A DNA stretch of 64,000 nucleotides. Origin: Phytophthora quininea (taxonomy: Eukaryota > Oomycota > Peronosporomycetes > Peronosporales > Peronosporaceae). The DNA is taken from contig JAAVTG010000637.1 of the NCBI GenBank assembly GCA_011947345.1, forward strand, positions 62,001 to 126,000. Direction: 5' to 3'. Of the stretch, positions 55,141-64,000 are shown piece after piece. Both the position numbers and the translations under genes were made by a program. The notes beneath the pieces were generated by a model that had not been told where the DNA came from, made no database searches, and saw only the letters and a program-made list of their open reading frames with translations. Numbering within the stretch: position 1 is the stretch's first letter; the number at the start of each line of letters is the position of its first letter.

Positions 55141-55538
55141 TCCGACGAGATGCCGCCTCTCTTCATGGTTGATCCGCTTGACTCCGTCGGAAGAGCCCAG
55201 GAGGCTAACGAGGTCGAATCCGTGGACCCCATAGGGAAGAGTTCATGACGATGACTGACATTTTTTATTTTGCCAAGGATTTTGTTAATAAATCTGCTTT
55301 CATTTCATGGGCTGCGTTGTGTTTGATCGTCGGCAATTCTCAGTTCACGTGGAAGACGACAAATCGTGGCGCACGCGGTGAGGCGTGTGCCCTCAGCGAG
55401 TCGCTGTGCCGGTGTTGTATCGACGCATTGTGCGCTGTGCGTTCTTCGGATGTGGTGTTGACACAGCAATCTTCAAACGAAGCGCATCGACCCCAAATAG
55501 GACCGTGTAGAAATCCTTGTCGAACGGATGACCTGCTG
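55141..55538. other. Spacer before the Gypsy insertion, nothing recognised
   Basis: One plus frame (55245-55589) continues into the LTR and has no family resemblance. The unbroken pre-insertion site can be read by joining 55543 to 62623. Confidence 0.4.
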
Positions 55539-55543
55539 GGAAC

Positions 55544-55720
55544 TGTATCCAATCAGAGGAAAGGATTTAAATGTCTAGGAATTGTATAGTATAGTATTTT
55601 TAATATAACAGCAGACGTAGGGCAGCTGTGGAGGCCACGTGGCCTCCATCCGCCTGAACTGCTGGGGGACGGCACTCTTGTATTTGGCCGCCCTCCCCAC
55701 AGATCTCCGAACCTGATAAA
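55544..55720 (+). repeat. 5' LTR
   Basis: Begins TGTATCCAATCAGAGG and ends ACCTGATAAA. Contains the perfect 20-base palindrome at 55629-55648 centred on CACGTG. Matches 62440-62617 throughout. Confidence 0.95.
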
Positions 55721-55721
55721 C

Positions 55722-55730
55722 TGGTAGCAC
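55722..55730 (+). other. Candidate primer-binding site
   Basis: TGGTAGCAC starts two bases after the 5' LTR, and TGG is the complement of a tRNA CCA end. The tRNA cannot be named without a tRNA set from the same genome. Confidence 0.5.
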
Positions 55731-55757
55731 TTGTTGGTCCCAGCCCCTTTGACGCCC

Positions 55758-56575
55758 ATGCCTCCCACGAATGCCCAGCTTCGTGCTGAGATCGATCGAC
55801 TCAACCAGGCGATGGCGGACCGCTCAAGAGTTCCAAGCCAATTGCCCAAGTTCACGGGGAAGCGAGGGGAAGACGTGAGGGAGTGGCTGTTCCAAGTGGA
55901 GAACGCGTGCCGGATCAACGGCATCGCAATTGAAAACGAGAGCGCCCGCCTGCCAGGCATCGCAGGATCAGCGATGGAGAAGCCGGCGTCCGACTGGTTT
56001 CTCCACTGGTTGTCGACGACACCGAGTGGGGAGCACACGTGGGGGATTTTCCGTGAGCATGTGCTCCAACACTTCGAGGCGTCGAACTACCAGTCGGTGC
56101 TGCAAGAGAAACTCCAGCGTCTCAAGCAAACGGCGGACATCGAGACGTACAACGGCGAGTACTCTGCTCTCATCTTCCGTGTCGAAGGAATGAGCGTTCT
56201 TGATCAAGTACTGTGTTATGCAAACGGGCTGAAGCCCCGCACGCGCAGCTACGTCAAACTTGAGAATCCTGAAACGCTGAATGGCGCCATGGATCTCGCG
56301 GTCAAGTACGAGGTCACCCACTTCGTAGAAGAAGCACGTGACCGTCAAGTTCACCAAGACAAGACGAAAACTCCAAGCAACCGCAGCTCAGCTCCAGGGA
56401 AACGCCCAAAGAGCAAACCCTCCGTGGCAAAGGCCGTTTCAAAGCGAGTTCGAAGTCTAAAGATGGCGAGAGCCGCACGTGCTTCTTCTGCAAGAAACCC
56501 GGCCATATTAAGGCTGATTGCTTCGCTTGGAAGAAGGAACAAGCCAAACAGGGAAACGACAAACCACGTCAGTGA
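55758..56575 (+). CDS. gag: Gypsy Gag polyprotein
   Basis: First ATG at 55758. The capsid-like part has the retrotransposon Gag pattern FTGKRGEDVREWLFQVENAC, W-x-x-F...H and FEASNYQSVLQEKLQRLKQT. A CCHC knuckle (CFFCKKPGHIKADC) lies in another frame; one more base in AAACCCTCC near 56418 joins them. The stop is at 56573-56575. Pol overlaps in the -1 frame, so pol could be made by frameshifting. Confidence 0.85.
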
Positions 56576-59500
56576 GCGAGGGTCCTGGCGTGGTCGAGAA
56601 AGTAGCCGGAACCGTTAAGCTGGAGAATATCAGCCTCAACCTTCTGTGCGAAAACCCTCTGGTATACAAGTCGCGCCTACTGTTCACTGTGTCGGGAGAA
56701 ATCACCGTGAACAACACGTGCATCAAGACACGAAGCATGTTGCTAGATAGCGGTGCCACCACAATCTATGTGTCGCGAAAATGGGTCAACGAGCACCAGC
56801 TCCAGACCACCAAGTTCGATGACAAGAATATTCGTGTCAAACTTGGAGATAATCAAATCGTCGAGGCAGCACTGGAAGTGTTGCTGCTGCATATCATGGC
56901 AGCGGGATCGGACAAGGCGTACAGGTGCGTCGCGGTTGTCTATGATATCCCGGACGAATTCGACTGCATCCTTGGGATTCCGTTCTTCGAGGACACGCAG
57001 CCGAAGATCAACTGGAGAAGTCGCAGGATCGAAGGAACAACAATAGAGACTCAGCGAGTCAAGCGAGCAATCGAGGTCAGTGTACCAATCGAGGAAGGCG
57101 GACCGGTGAATGCCTCCGGGCTTCGGAGATCTGTCGGGGCGAAAGGTCTATCGGCGAAAAGACCCGATTCCTGTCGAGGCGCCGCGCTGGAAACGGATGT
57201 GAAGTCACCTGACAATCTTGTTCGCGAAGCTGCGTTGAGTAGCGCCCCAAGTGTCGTTTGCGAACAACAACAAGAAGCTTCAGTCGGCAGAGGTCCGACA
57301 CGAGAAGACAGCACGAAGTCGTCTTCGGATAAGGACGTAGTGCGTGCGGAAAGCAGCAAGGTCCGGGGAAAAGACACCGTCGTAGACAAGATGTTCATGA
57401 TGGGTGTTGTCGATGATAACGGTGTGCAGACCAAATTCATCACGCGAAAAACTTCGGAAGTTCTTGAGGATCAAGACGAAGACTCCAGAAGAACCTGACT
57501 TCATGTTGGTTCTGACGAATGATACGATAAAGAACGTCGCACGCTCACTGCAACGGCGTGACCAACCCGACAATGTCGGAACAGCGAAAGCGCAACGCTA
57601 CCTGGAAACAGATTGGGAGAGTTTCCGGTCGAATCCAGCTTTTGACCTGTTGACGGAGTATAAGGACACGGTGTTCCGTCCCGAACTTCCTGAGGGTCTT
57701 CCAGAGAAGCGAGAGATCGAGCACCGGATCGACGTGAAAGACCCAAATCTCGCTATGTATCGGCAACAGTGGCGACAATCACCGGAGCAACAACGCGAGA
57801 TAGTGCTCTGGGTTGAAGATATGGTGAAGAAGAAACTCATCAGACCAAGTATCAGCCCACATGCTGCGCCAACGTTCTGTGTCCGGAAGCCTGTCGGATG
57901 GCGGATTGTCCATGACTATCGGTACTTGAATTCCAACACGATCCGCCAAAGTATCCCGATGACAAGGAAAGAAGACATCCTGGACGCAATGGCGGGAGCA
58001 TACTGGTTTTCGACGATGGATTTGATGTCGGCGTATTACCAAGTTCGCATGCGAGAAGAGGACATCAAGTTCACGGCATTTCAAGCACCAAACGGACTCT
58101 GGGAGTATCTTGTGCTGCCCATGGGAGTCTGTAACGCGCCAGCAACAATGCATCGCTTGACTTCAAAGATGTTTCGTGGGATGGAGAACACGAAGTCGTT
58201 CTACGACGACATTTACATCTTCACGAAGTCACCACAGATTGAAGAGCACTTGGAAGCGATTCGAAAGACGTTAAACATCTTACGCGACAACAAGCTGTAC
58301 GTCAAGCTCTCCAAGTGTGTCTTCTGCGCAGACGAGATTCCTTGTCTTGGAGATTTCGTCGGACGAAATGGCGTACGCATGGATCCCGATAAGGTACAGA
58401 CCATAAGGGACTGGCCCGTACCACGAACCCAAGAGGAGCTTCACAGCTTTCTAGGCTTGACAGGTTACGTCCAACAATTTTGTCCAGAGTACGCTTCGCT
58501 AACAGCAACCATGTTCGCGCTATTAAAGAAAACGAACAAGCGTAACGCAAAGATCCACTTCAGCGACGAGCAGCTGAAGAACTTCAAAGAGCTGAAACGG
58601 CGGTTGTGCAACCCGCCAGTGCTGCATTTGCCTGATTTCACACAGCCCATGCACTTGCGTACGGACGCAAGCAAGTTTGCGGTTGGAGGCGTTCTCTTCC
58701 AAGTTGTTGACGGCGTGGAGCGACCACTCGCTTATACCAGCCGGAAGATGAAGTCAGCCGAATTGAATTATCCAACACAGCAGCAAGAACTTTTGGCCAT
58801 TGTACACGCACTTGCCGCTTTCCGGATATATTGCTTGGACAAACCACCAATAGTGGAAACAGACCACAAGAGTCTCGAGGGGCTCTTTACGCAAAAGATG
58901 GCAAATCGACGTCTTGCACGCTGGTACGACATCCTCGCCGAGTATCAACCGATATTCTCACATCTTCCGGGCGCGAAGAATGGGATCGCTGACGCCTTGA
59001 GCAGACGACCAGACTTGCAACCGGAGACGAAGTTCTTCCATGATCTAAGTGTCACAAGCTTCAACAACTCGTCGTTCCAGCTAGAGATAACGGAGGTGGC
59101 GACGGACAGCGATTTGGTTAAGGACATCAAAGCAGCATACTCAAAGGACCGCGAGACACGTGCAATCTTGGCAGCCATCAGGGATCGTGCGCAAATGGAG
59201 AACCATCGGAAATCCAAGCAACAGCGAAAGAAGTACAGGAACTACACGGAGGTTCAGGATCTGTTATGGTACCAATCCCCAGTGGATGATGTTCCTCGGC
59301 TCGTAGTTCCCAACTCGCTGAAGCTTCGTCTACGTATCATCGGCGAATGTCACGAGTCCAACTACGGGGCCACCCCGGTGCAGAGCGCACGTACTTATCG
59401 CTAGCGCGAAATTGGTACTGGTCCAAGATGTTCAAGTCGATTCAAAAGTACATTGCAGACTGTGAGCCATGTCGTCGGAACAAGCCACGGTTGACGAAAC

Positions 59501-60630
59501 CACCAGGACTTCTAGAACCACTTCGTATACCAGATGAAAGATGGCGATCCATTTCCATGGACTTCATCACGGATCTACCACCCACGAAGGGCAAAGTAGA
59601 CTCGATCTGGGTAGTTGTCGACCGATTGACCAAGAGATGTCACTTCGTGCCGACTATGAAAACGGTAACAGCAGAAGGTGTAGCTCGTCTGTTCATCGAC
59701 CACATCTGGCGACATCACGGAATGCCGACAAGCATCGTGTCCGATCGAGATCGCAAATTCGTGTCTGCCTTTTGGCAGTACGTTTTCAAGTCCATCGGTA
59801 CGACGCTGAACATGACGGTAGCCCATCGTGCTCAAGGCGACGGTCAGACGGAACGAATGAATCGGACGCTGGAAGAATATCTTCGTAGTTTTGTGGGGCC
59901 ACAGCAGGACGACTGGGATCTCCACCTCGCCAACGCAGAGTTTGCAGTTAACTCGACCGTGAATTCGAGCACGAAGACTACTCCCTTCGAGGCAGACCTG
60001 GGATACGTTCCTTTGAACCCTCTGCAACTGACCACGGAGCAACTAAAGGGAGTGGTCATCAGCAAACGTGGAGCCGAATTCCAAGAGAAACAAGCTGCAA
60101 TACTGTTGCGATGTCGTGAAGCTCTAGCGCAGGCACAAGAGCGGATGAAAGATGTGTACAACCACAATCGTCAAGAGCAAGAATTCCAAGTCGGCGATCG
60201 TGTGTACCTTAGCACGCAGCATTTGGACCCAAAACACACAGGGTTGCCAAATTCGTCGAAATTGGGGCCGAAGTGGATTGGACCATACAGTGTTGTCCGA
60301 CGCATCCACAACCACGCATATGAGCTGAATATCCAGTCAGGAAACAAGCTCCATCCAGTTTTTAACACGGGGTCGTTAAAACCTTACATCACGCCGACAC
60401 GAAGTTCCCGCCCCCATGATGTGGTAATGGCCGACGGAAGTATCGGCCAACTCGTGAATCGACTCCTCGGGAAACGAACACGAAAACGGCGCGTGCAGTT
60501 TCTGGTGGAGTGGGTGGGTGAAGAAGACCCGACTTGGGAACCAGTCGAGAACTTATCACAAATTCCAAATTTGATCGCGGAATTTGAAAACCAACGGAAA
60601 ACCAAACGAAGAAGACGAAAAAGAAATTGA
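56518..60630 (+). CDS. pol: Gypsy Pol: protease, reverse transcriptase, RNase H, integrase, chromodomain
   Basis: Protease active site MLLDSGATTIYVS near 56740. The reverse transcriptase has FSTMDLMSAYYQVRM, LPMGVCNAPATM and the YDDIYIF catalytic box. RNase H has LRTDASKFAVGGVL and TDHKSLEGL. The integrase has a zinc-binding H-H-C-C start, the D-D-E core (MDFITDLP, SDRDRKF, and the E further on) and GPYSVV. The C-terminus carries a chromodomain (RRVQFLVEWVGEEDPTWEPV), which targets insertion to modified chromatin. The frame breaks near 57440 (AAAAA, one too many) and 59366 (GGGG, one short). No other stop interrupts about 1,350 codons. Confidence 0.93.
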
Positions 60631-60676
60631 AAGGGGAAAGCGTATCTCCTAGACGTCCGCAGTTACTGCAACATCT

Positions 60677-61366
60677 TCAGGCGCTTGACGACTTCTTTTC
60701 GCTGCGCTTCTTGCGTTTCCCACTGCTACCTTGGAATTCCGGAACGATCTCCACAAAGTTCATAAAGCGAACGTATTGAATCCAGAGCTGGTTCTCAAGC
60801 GTTTGAATTTTGTACGGCGGTTCGGACTTCTCATCATACCCGTCCAGGACTTGAACAAACTGGGGTGAGTGAACGACGATAACAAAGCAGTGCTCGAGGT
60901 CTCCATCACCAGCACACGTGAGGTAAACTCCCGGATCCAGCCCATAAACGAAGACAGCAAAGCGTTCGACATTGTGGTAAGAATTCTTCACCACCTTGCG
61001 ACAAAGCTTCTCGTAATTCAACTCGATCTGGAGAGAACGGAGATACTCGTAGAAGGCAGCAGCATCTCGGCGAAGGACACCGTATTCCATGTTCCGAGGA
61101 TACGCGTCCTCAAACGCGTCCCACATTTTCAGCGTGACCAGGTCGCGGCAGCCCAGGTAGGTACACGCCATTTGAAATGCCTCCAGAAAGCACAGGCCAG
61201 AATCAGAGGCGTAGGCACCAGCGAAGTTCGCTTTCCGGTACTTCGTGAACGGTAGCCTGGAACCGGAAGCCTTCCATTCATCAACTTGACGCATCATCTC
61301 AGGATAATCTACCAGATTCTCCATCCACACGTAGCTCAATTCAAGAGGACGGCCTCTCCACTGCAC
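60677..61366 (-). CDS. Antisense ORF in the Gypsy element: chromodomain plus papain-like cysteine peptidase-like domain
   Basis: The minus frame starts inside a chromodomain: YLVQWRGRPLELSYVWMENL. The expected upstream strand (NKRFDLVRLLDSDGD) is found in a neighbouring frame up to about 61500 and connects by adding one C at CCCC near 61384. After about 40 residues comes YASDSGLCFLEAFQMA, then EHCFVIVVHSP and VQVLDGYDE, giving Cys, His and Asp in the order and surroundings of papain-fold peptidases. The tail (GKRKKRSEKKSSS) looks like a nuclear localisation signal. 230 codons stay open opposite non-coding plus strand, so this is not a shadow of pol. The peptidase reading is inference from motif order only. 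Confidence 0.6.
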   Translation of the reverse strand: MQWRGRPLELSYVWMENLVDYPEMMRQVDEWKASGSRLPFTKYRKANFAGAYASDSGLCFLEAFQMACTYLGCRDLVTLKMWDAFEDAYPRNMEYGVLRRDAAAFYEYLRSLQIELNYEKLCRKVVKNSYHNVERFAVFVYGLDPGVYLTCAGDGDLEHCFVIVVHSPQFVQVLDGYDEKSEPPYKIQTLENQLWIQYVRFMNFVEIVPEFQGSSGKRKKRSEKKSSSA

Positions 61367-61929
61367 GAGATATGACCGGTGTGGGGATCACCATCGCTAT
61401 CCAACAAACGCACTAAGTCGAAACGTTTGTTGGGGTCAATGGGAGCCGTCAAGTCGTAGTGGTTCTTCCAATTGGAAGTGGGATGCCGCTCTGGCGGGGA
61501 GGCAATGGCTTTGGGTGACAGACGCGCGGAATATCTGCACGGCGACGAAGTCTCTGAAGCGGGCGGCTTCTGTCGGGACCATCGTCATCCGCAGCGTTAA
61601 GCTCATCTGCCAAGCCGCATAGATCGTCATCGACACTTGGTCTATTATCATCAGTTAACGGGAGGGAAGGCACCGCAGGCGGCGGAGAAGGTGGGACGAC
61701 ACGTCCGTCCTCACAGGAGCCATCAACGGACGACTCCACAGAGATCAGCAGGGCTTCTACAGCCTGCACAACGAGCGGCTCAACGTCACCAATCAAGCCG
61801 ACCACCACAGGGGCCGTGGCCGACGACCGAGCTGCAGAAGCGGCGGTCTCCATCCAACACCAGGATCCGGCCACGGTACCGAAGCACCGAGGACAGCCAA
61901 GCGCCGACGAATTCCACGCTCCACAGCCC

Positions 61930-62395
61930 AGCCAACAAGCGGAGGCCCAACAAGCGGCAGCGACCCAACAAGCGGCGGCGGTCCAACAGCAGCGGCCCAA
62001 CAACAGCAGCGGCGGCCCAGTAACAGCAGCGGCGGCCCAGTAACAGCGGCGGCGGCCCAACAAGTGGCGGCGGCCCAACAGCAGCGGCAGCGGCCCAACA
62101 AGCGGCGGCGGCCCAACAGCAGCGGCCCAACAACAGCGGCAGCGGCCCAACAAGCGGCGGCGGTCCAACAGCAGCGGCCCAACAACAGCAGCGGCGGCCC
62201 AGTAACAGCAGCGGCGGCCCAGTAACAGCGGCGGCGGCCCAACAGCAGCGGCAGCGGCCCAACAAGCGGCGGCGGCCCAACAGCAGCGGCCCAACAACAG
62301 CGGCAGCGGCCCAACAAGCGGCGGCGGTCCAACAGCAGCGGCCCAGTAACAGCGGCGGCGGCCCAACAAGCGGCGGCGGTCGGGCGGCGGCAGTC
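61930..62395. repeat. GC-rich minisatellite inside the Gypsy element
   Basis: Imperfect units of about 15 bases (GCGGCGGCCCAACAA, CCCAACAGCAGCGGC, CCCAGTAACAGCAGC) form a higher-order repeat of about 182 bases, seen at 61981, 62163 and, shortened, 62327. It lies between the antisense ORF and the polypurine tract and is open in several frames on both strands. Confidence 0.85.
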
Positions 62396-62425
62396 CAGCG
62401 AAGATTCCGAAGTGAGAGTGATTTC

Positions 62426-62439
62426 TGTGGAGGGGTGAG
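62426..62439 (+). other. Polypurine tract
   Basis: TGTGGAGGGGTGAG directly abuts the 3' LTR, the expected place for plus-strand priming in reverse transcription. Confidence 0.75.
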
Positions 62440-62617
62440 TGTATCCAATCAGAGGAAAGGATTTAAATGTCTAGGAATTGTATAGTATAGTATTTTTAAT
62501 ATAACAGCAGACGTAGGGCAGCTGTGGAGGCCACGTGGCCTCCATCCGCCTGAACTGCTGGGGGACGGCACTCTTGTATTTGGCCGCCCTCCCCCACAGA
62601 TCTCCGAACCTGATAAA
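62440..62617 (+). repeat. 3' LTR
   Basis: 178 bases, identical to 55544-55720 apart from one extra C in CCCCC. Followed by GGAAC. Confidence 0.95.
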
Positions 62618-62622
62618 GGAAC

Positions 62623-63238
62623 GCTGGACACGACCTGGAAGTTGAAGCAAACTGACACGTAAGCGATGCCAACGAGGCTGTCAGTGATACCTGCACTTCA
62701 AAAACACTTTCATCCCTCCCTCAAACCACCACGCTTCGTTAAACCGCCACACTTGCATTTTCGTTGGACAAGAAATTCTTGGCCACAACAGCTCAACAAC
62801 GGCTCAAAATGGCAGTTTCGATCACGACGATATTCAGACACATTACACCACTAAAACCGTCGCGAGTTCTCCGCCAGAGAAGCACATAAGAAGAGAAAAA
62901 TACTCGCTCATGAAGGGCGTCGGCAGTTTAACGTGCGTGTGACCACCGGGATCGACCTGCACCGTTGAGCTGATAGCTCGGGAACCGCACCAGATTCGCC
63001 ACCTTCCCACATTCGCGCCACCATCCCAGGCACGTGTCGCCGCATAGACGCGCTGTTGTCGTCCGGTCGCGACGACGTTTGGAGTTTCGCATGATCCGGT
63101 GGCAGCAGCCCCACAGTAATCCGCCCACAAGAAAAATCAACGTCACTCTCCCATCCGGACGTCAGAGCCCAATTGCCGCTGCCTGGCAGAGCTCTCCTTC
63201 CGAATACCCGCCGCTCCTCTCACGAACGCTGTAGCCGC
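62623..63238. other. Spacer and promoter region of the ZIP gene
   Basis: No convincing frame on either strand. Short minus frames have no family resemblance. Confidence 0.35.
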
Positions 63239-64000
63239 ATGGCGCCCAACCCCTCTTCGTCAGACGCGTCTCCGCTAGAGACCATCGCAATCCCCGTGGA
63301 AACGGACGACTCCATGAAGCAGCGCGGCAGCAAGTCGGCCACCGAGATGGAGACCGTGACCAAGTCGCTAGAGAGCGAGTCCGAGTCATCCAAGTCGCTC
63401 ATGGGCTCGTCCCGCACTGCCAGACGAGCAGCCTACGCTCTGGCACTGTCTATGGTGCTGCTGACGCTCTACAGCTTCCCTACACACCGCCACCGCCACG
63501 GCCACAGCAAGAACGCTCGCTACGTGTGGTGGTGCGGCTGGCTCACGGCGGTGGCCACGGGGTTGGGGGCAGTCCCGTTCTACTGGATGAAGAACATGGA
63601 CAAGTACTGGCTGGGTATCTGCAACGGACTGGCGGCTGGCATGATGCTGGCAGCCACGGGCTGTCTGTTCTACGAAGGCTGGTACCTGCCTCAGGCCGTG
63701 GACTACGCCGTGTCGGTCGGCTACAGATTGGCGCTGGGGGCGTTCCTCGGCGTGCTGTTTATCAAGTTCACCAAGATCTTTCTAGAGGACTATGAGGACG
63801 TGTCGGTGTGCGGACTGCACGGCTTGGACGCGCGCAAGGCGCTGCTGATCATGGCGGTGATGACACTGCACTCAGTGTCGGAAGGGATCGGTGTAGGCGT
63901 TTCCTTCGGTGGCGAAGGAGGTATCCGACGCGGACACATTGTGACCATGACGATGGCGATCCACAACATCCCGGAAGGTGTGGCCATCAGTCTGTCGCTC
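63239..64000 (+). CDS. ZIP-family zinc/metal transporter, cut by the right edge
   Basis: Start at 63239 (MAPNPSSSDASPLETIAIPV). After about 60 hydrophilic residues come membrane spans (AAYALALSMVLLTLYSF, WLTAVATGLGAVPFYW, LAAGMMLAATGCLFYEGWYL) with a His-rich loop (THRHRHGHSKN) between the first two, a likely zinc-binding site. The signature helix motifs HSVSEGIGVGVSFGGEGG and MTMAIHNIPEGVAISLSL are those of ZIP helices IV and V, whose His and Glu residues line the metal path. The frame is unbroken to the window end. Substrate is probably zinc; iron or manganese cannot be excluded. Confidence 0.9.
   Translation, partial: MAPNPSSSDASPLETIAIPVETDDSMKQRGSKSATEMETVTKSLESESESSKSLMGSSRTARRAAYALALSMVLLTLYSFPTHRHRHGHSKNARYVWWCGWLTAVATGLGAVPFYWMKNMDKYWLGICNGLAAGMMLAATGCLFYEGWYLPQAVDYAVSVGYRLALGAFLGVLFIKFTKIFLEDYEDVSVCGLHGLDARKALLIMAVMTLHSVSEGIGVGVSFGGEGGIRRGHIVTMTMAIHNIPEGVAISLSL

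Larger units (their letters stand above)
55544..62617 (+). mobile_element. Full-length Ty3/Gypsy LTR retrotransposon (chromovirus-like) with antisense ORF
   Basis: Two LTRs of 177 and 178 bp differ only by one C in a C run. GGAAC is duplicated directly outside both ends (55539-55543 and 62618-62622), proving a complete insertion. Inside, in order: primer site candidate, gag with CCHC knuckle, aspartic protease, reverse transcriptase, RNase H, integrase and chromodomain. Then come a minus-strand ORF, a GC-rich minisatellite and a polypurine tract. This order (integrase after RT/RNase H) defines Gypsy. Near-identical LTRs mean a recent insertion. The coding frame has four breaks, mostly at homopolymers, so the copy may be intact in reality. 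Confidence 0.95.

Noticed and set aside
61449..62448. Long minus frames rich in Trp, Leu and Ala in the minisatellite
   Set aside because: They arise from the GC-rich repeat, are open in more than one frame and have no conserved part; treated as repeat, not protein.
1..64000. CRISPR array, rRNA or tRNA genes
   Set aside because: No regularly spaced identical repeats, rRNA-like stretch or convincing tRNA cloverleaf was noticed by eye; a tRNA scan was not possible.

Overview
The window reads as nuclear DNA of an oomycete, most likely Phytophthora or a close relative. I infer this from compact intron-poor genes with short GT-AG introns, GC-rich third codon positions, initiator-like core promoter matches (clearest at 35573 and 54636), the gene repertoire (large type-I membrane proteins, TKL receptor-like kinase, START-FYVE protein, MORN and ankyrin proteins, large NAD-glutamate dehydrogenase, R2R3-MYB, degenerate calpain) and the mobile elements (Gypsy with chromodomain, Crypton, Fanzor/TnpB-like relics). 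No sequence search was possible, so species assignment is inference.

Layout. 1-8134: a TRM6-like gene running off the left edge, a RanBD nucleoporin-type gene, an uncertain open stretch, a SulP-STAS-cNMP transporter and an FHA/RING-CH protein. 8135-16571: a large cysteine-rich type-I membrane protein, a receptor-like TKL kinase and a CUE/UBA-like protein with several introns. 16600-24010: a gene-poor island with a decayed Crypton, a transposase-like HTH scrap, a (CT)35 tract, a 2.54-kb DNA transposon with exact 44-bp inverted repeats, and a Fanzor-like relic, bracketed by two copies of a 40-bp repeat. 24086-48861: mostly metabolic and signalling genes (carnitine acyltransferase, START-FYVE, ankyrin/Tudor/TOG protein, MORN protein, NAD-GDH, M1 aminopeptidase, ketopantoate reductase, pseudo-calpain, MYB). 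49084-55140: ribosomal protein uL11 (RPL12), a lumazine-synthase-like/calcyphosin fusion, an ankyrin pseudogene, a short lumazine-like paralogue and a secreted serine-rich protein. 55544-62617: a complete Gypsy retrotransposon with target-site duplication GGAAC. 63239-end: a ZIP metal transporter cut by the right edge.

Many conserved genes switch reading frame once or more without losing homology. In most cases the switch sits on a short homopolymer and is repaired by one extra base in that run. This looks like base-calling error rather than gene death, so coordinates below span the whole homologous region and the breaks are noted gene by gene. There is no operon structure. The points most worth a second look are the TIR transposon, the antisense chromodomain/papain-like reading frame inside the Gypsy element, the lumazine-synthase-like/calcyphosin fusion with its partly gene-converted paralogue, and the calpain that has lost its catalytic triad.
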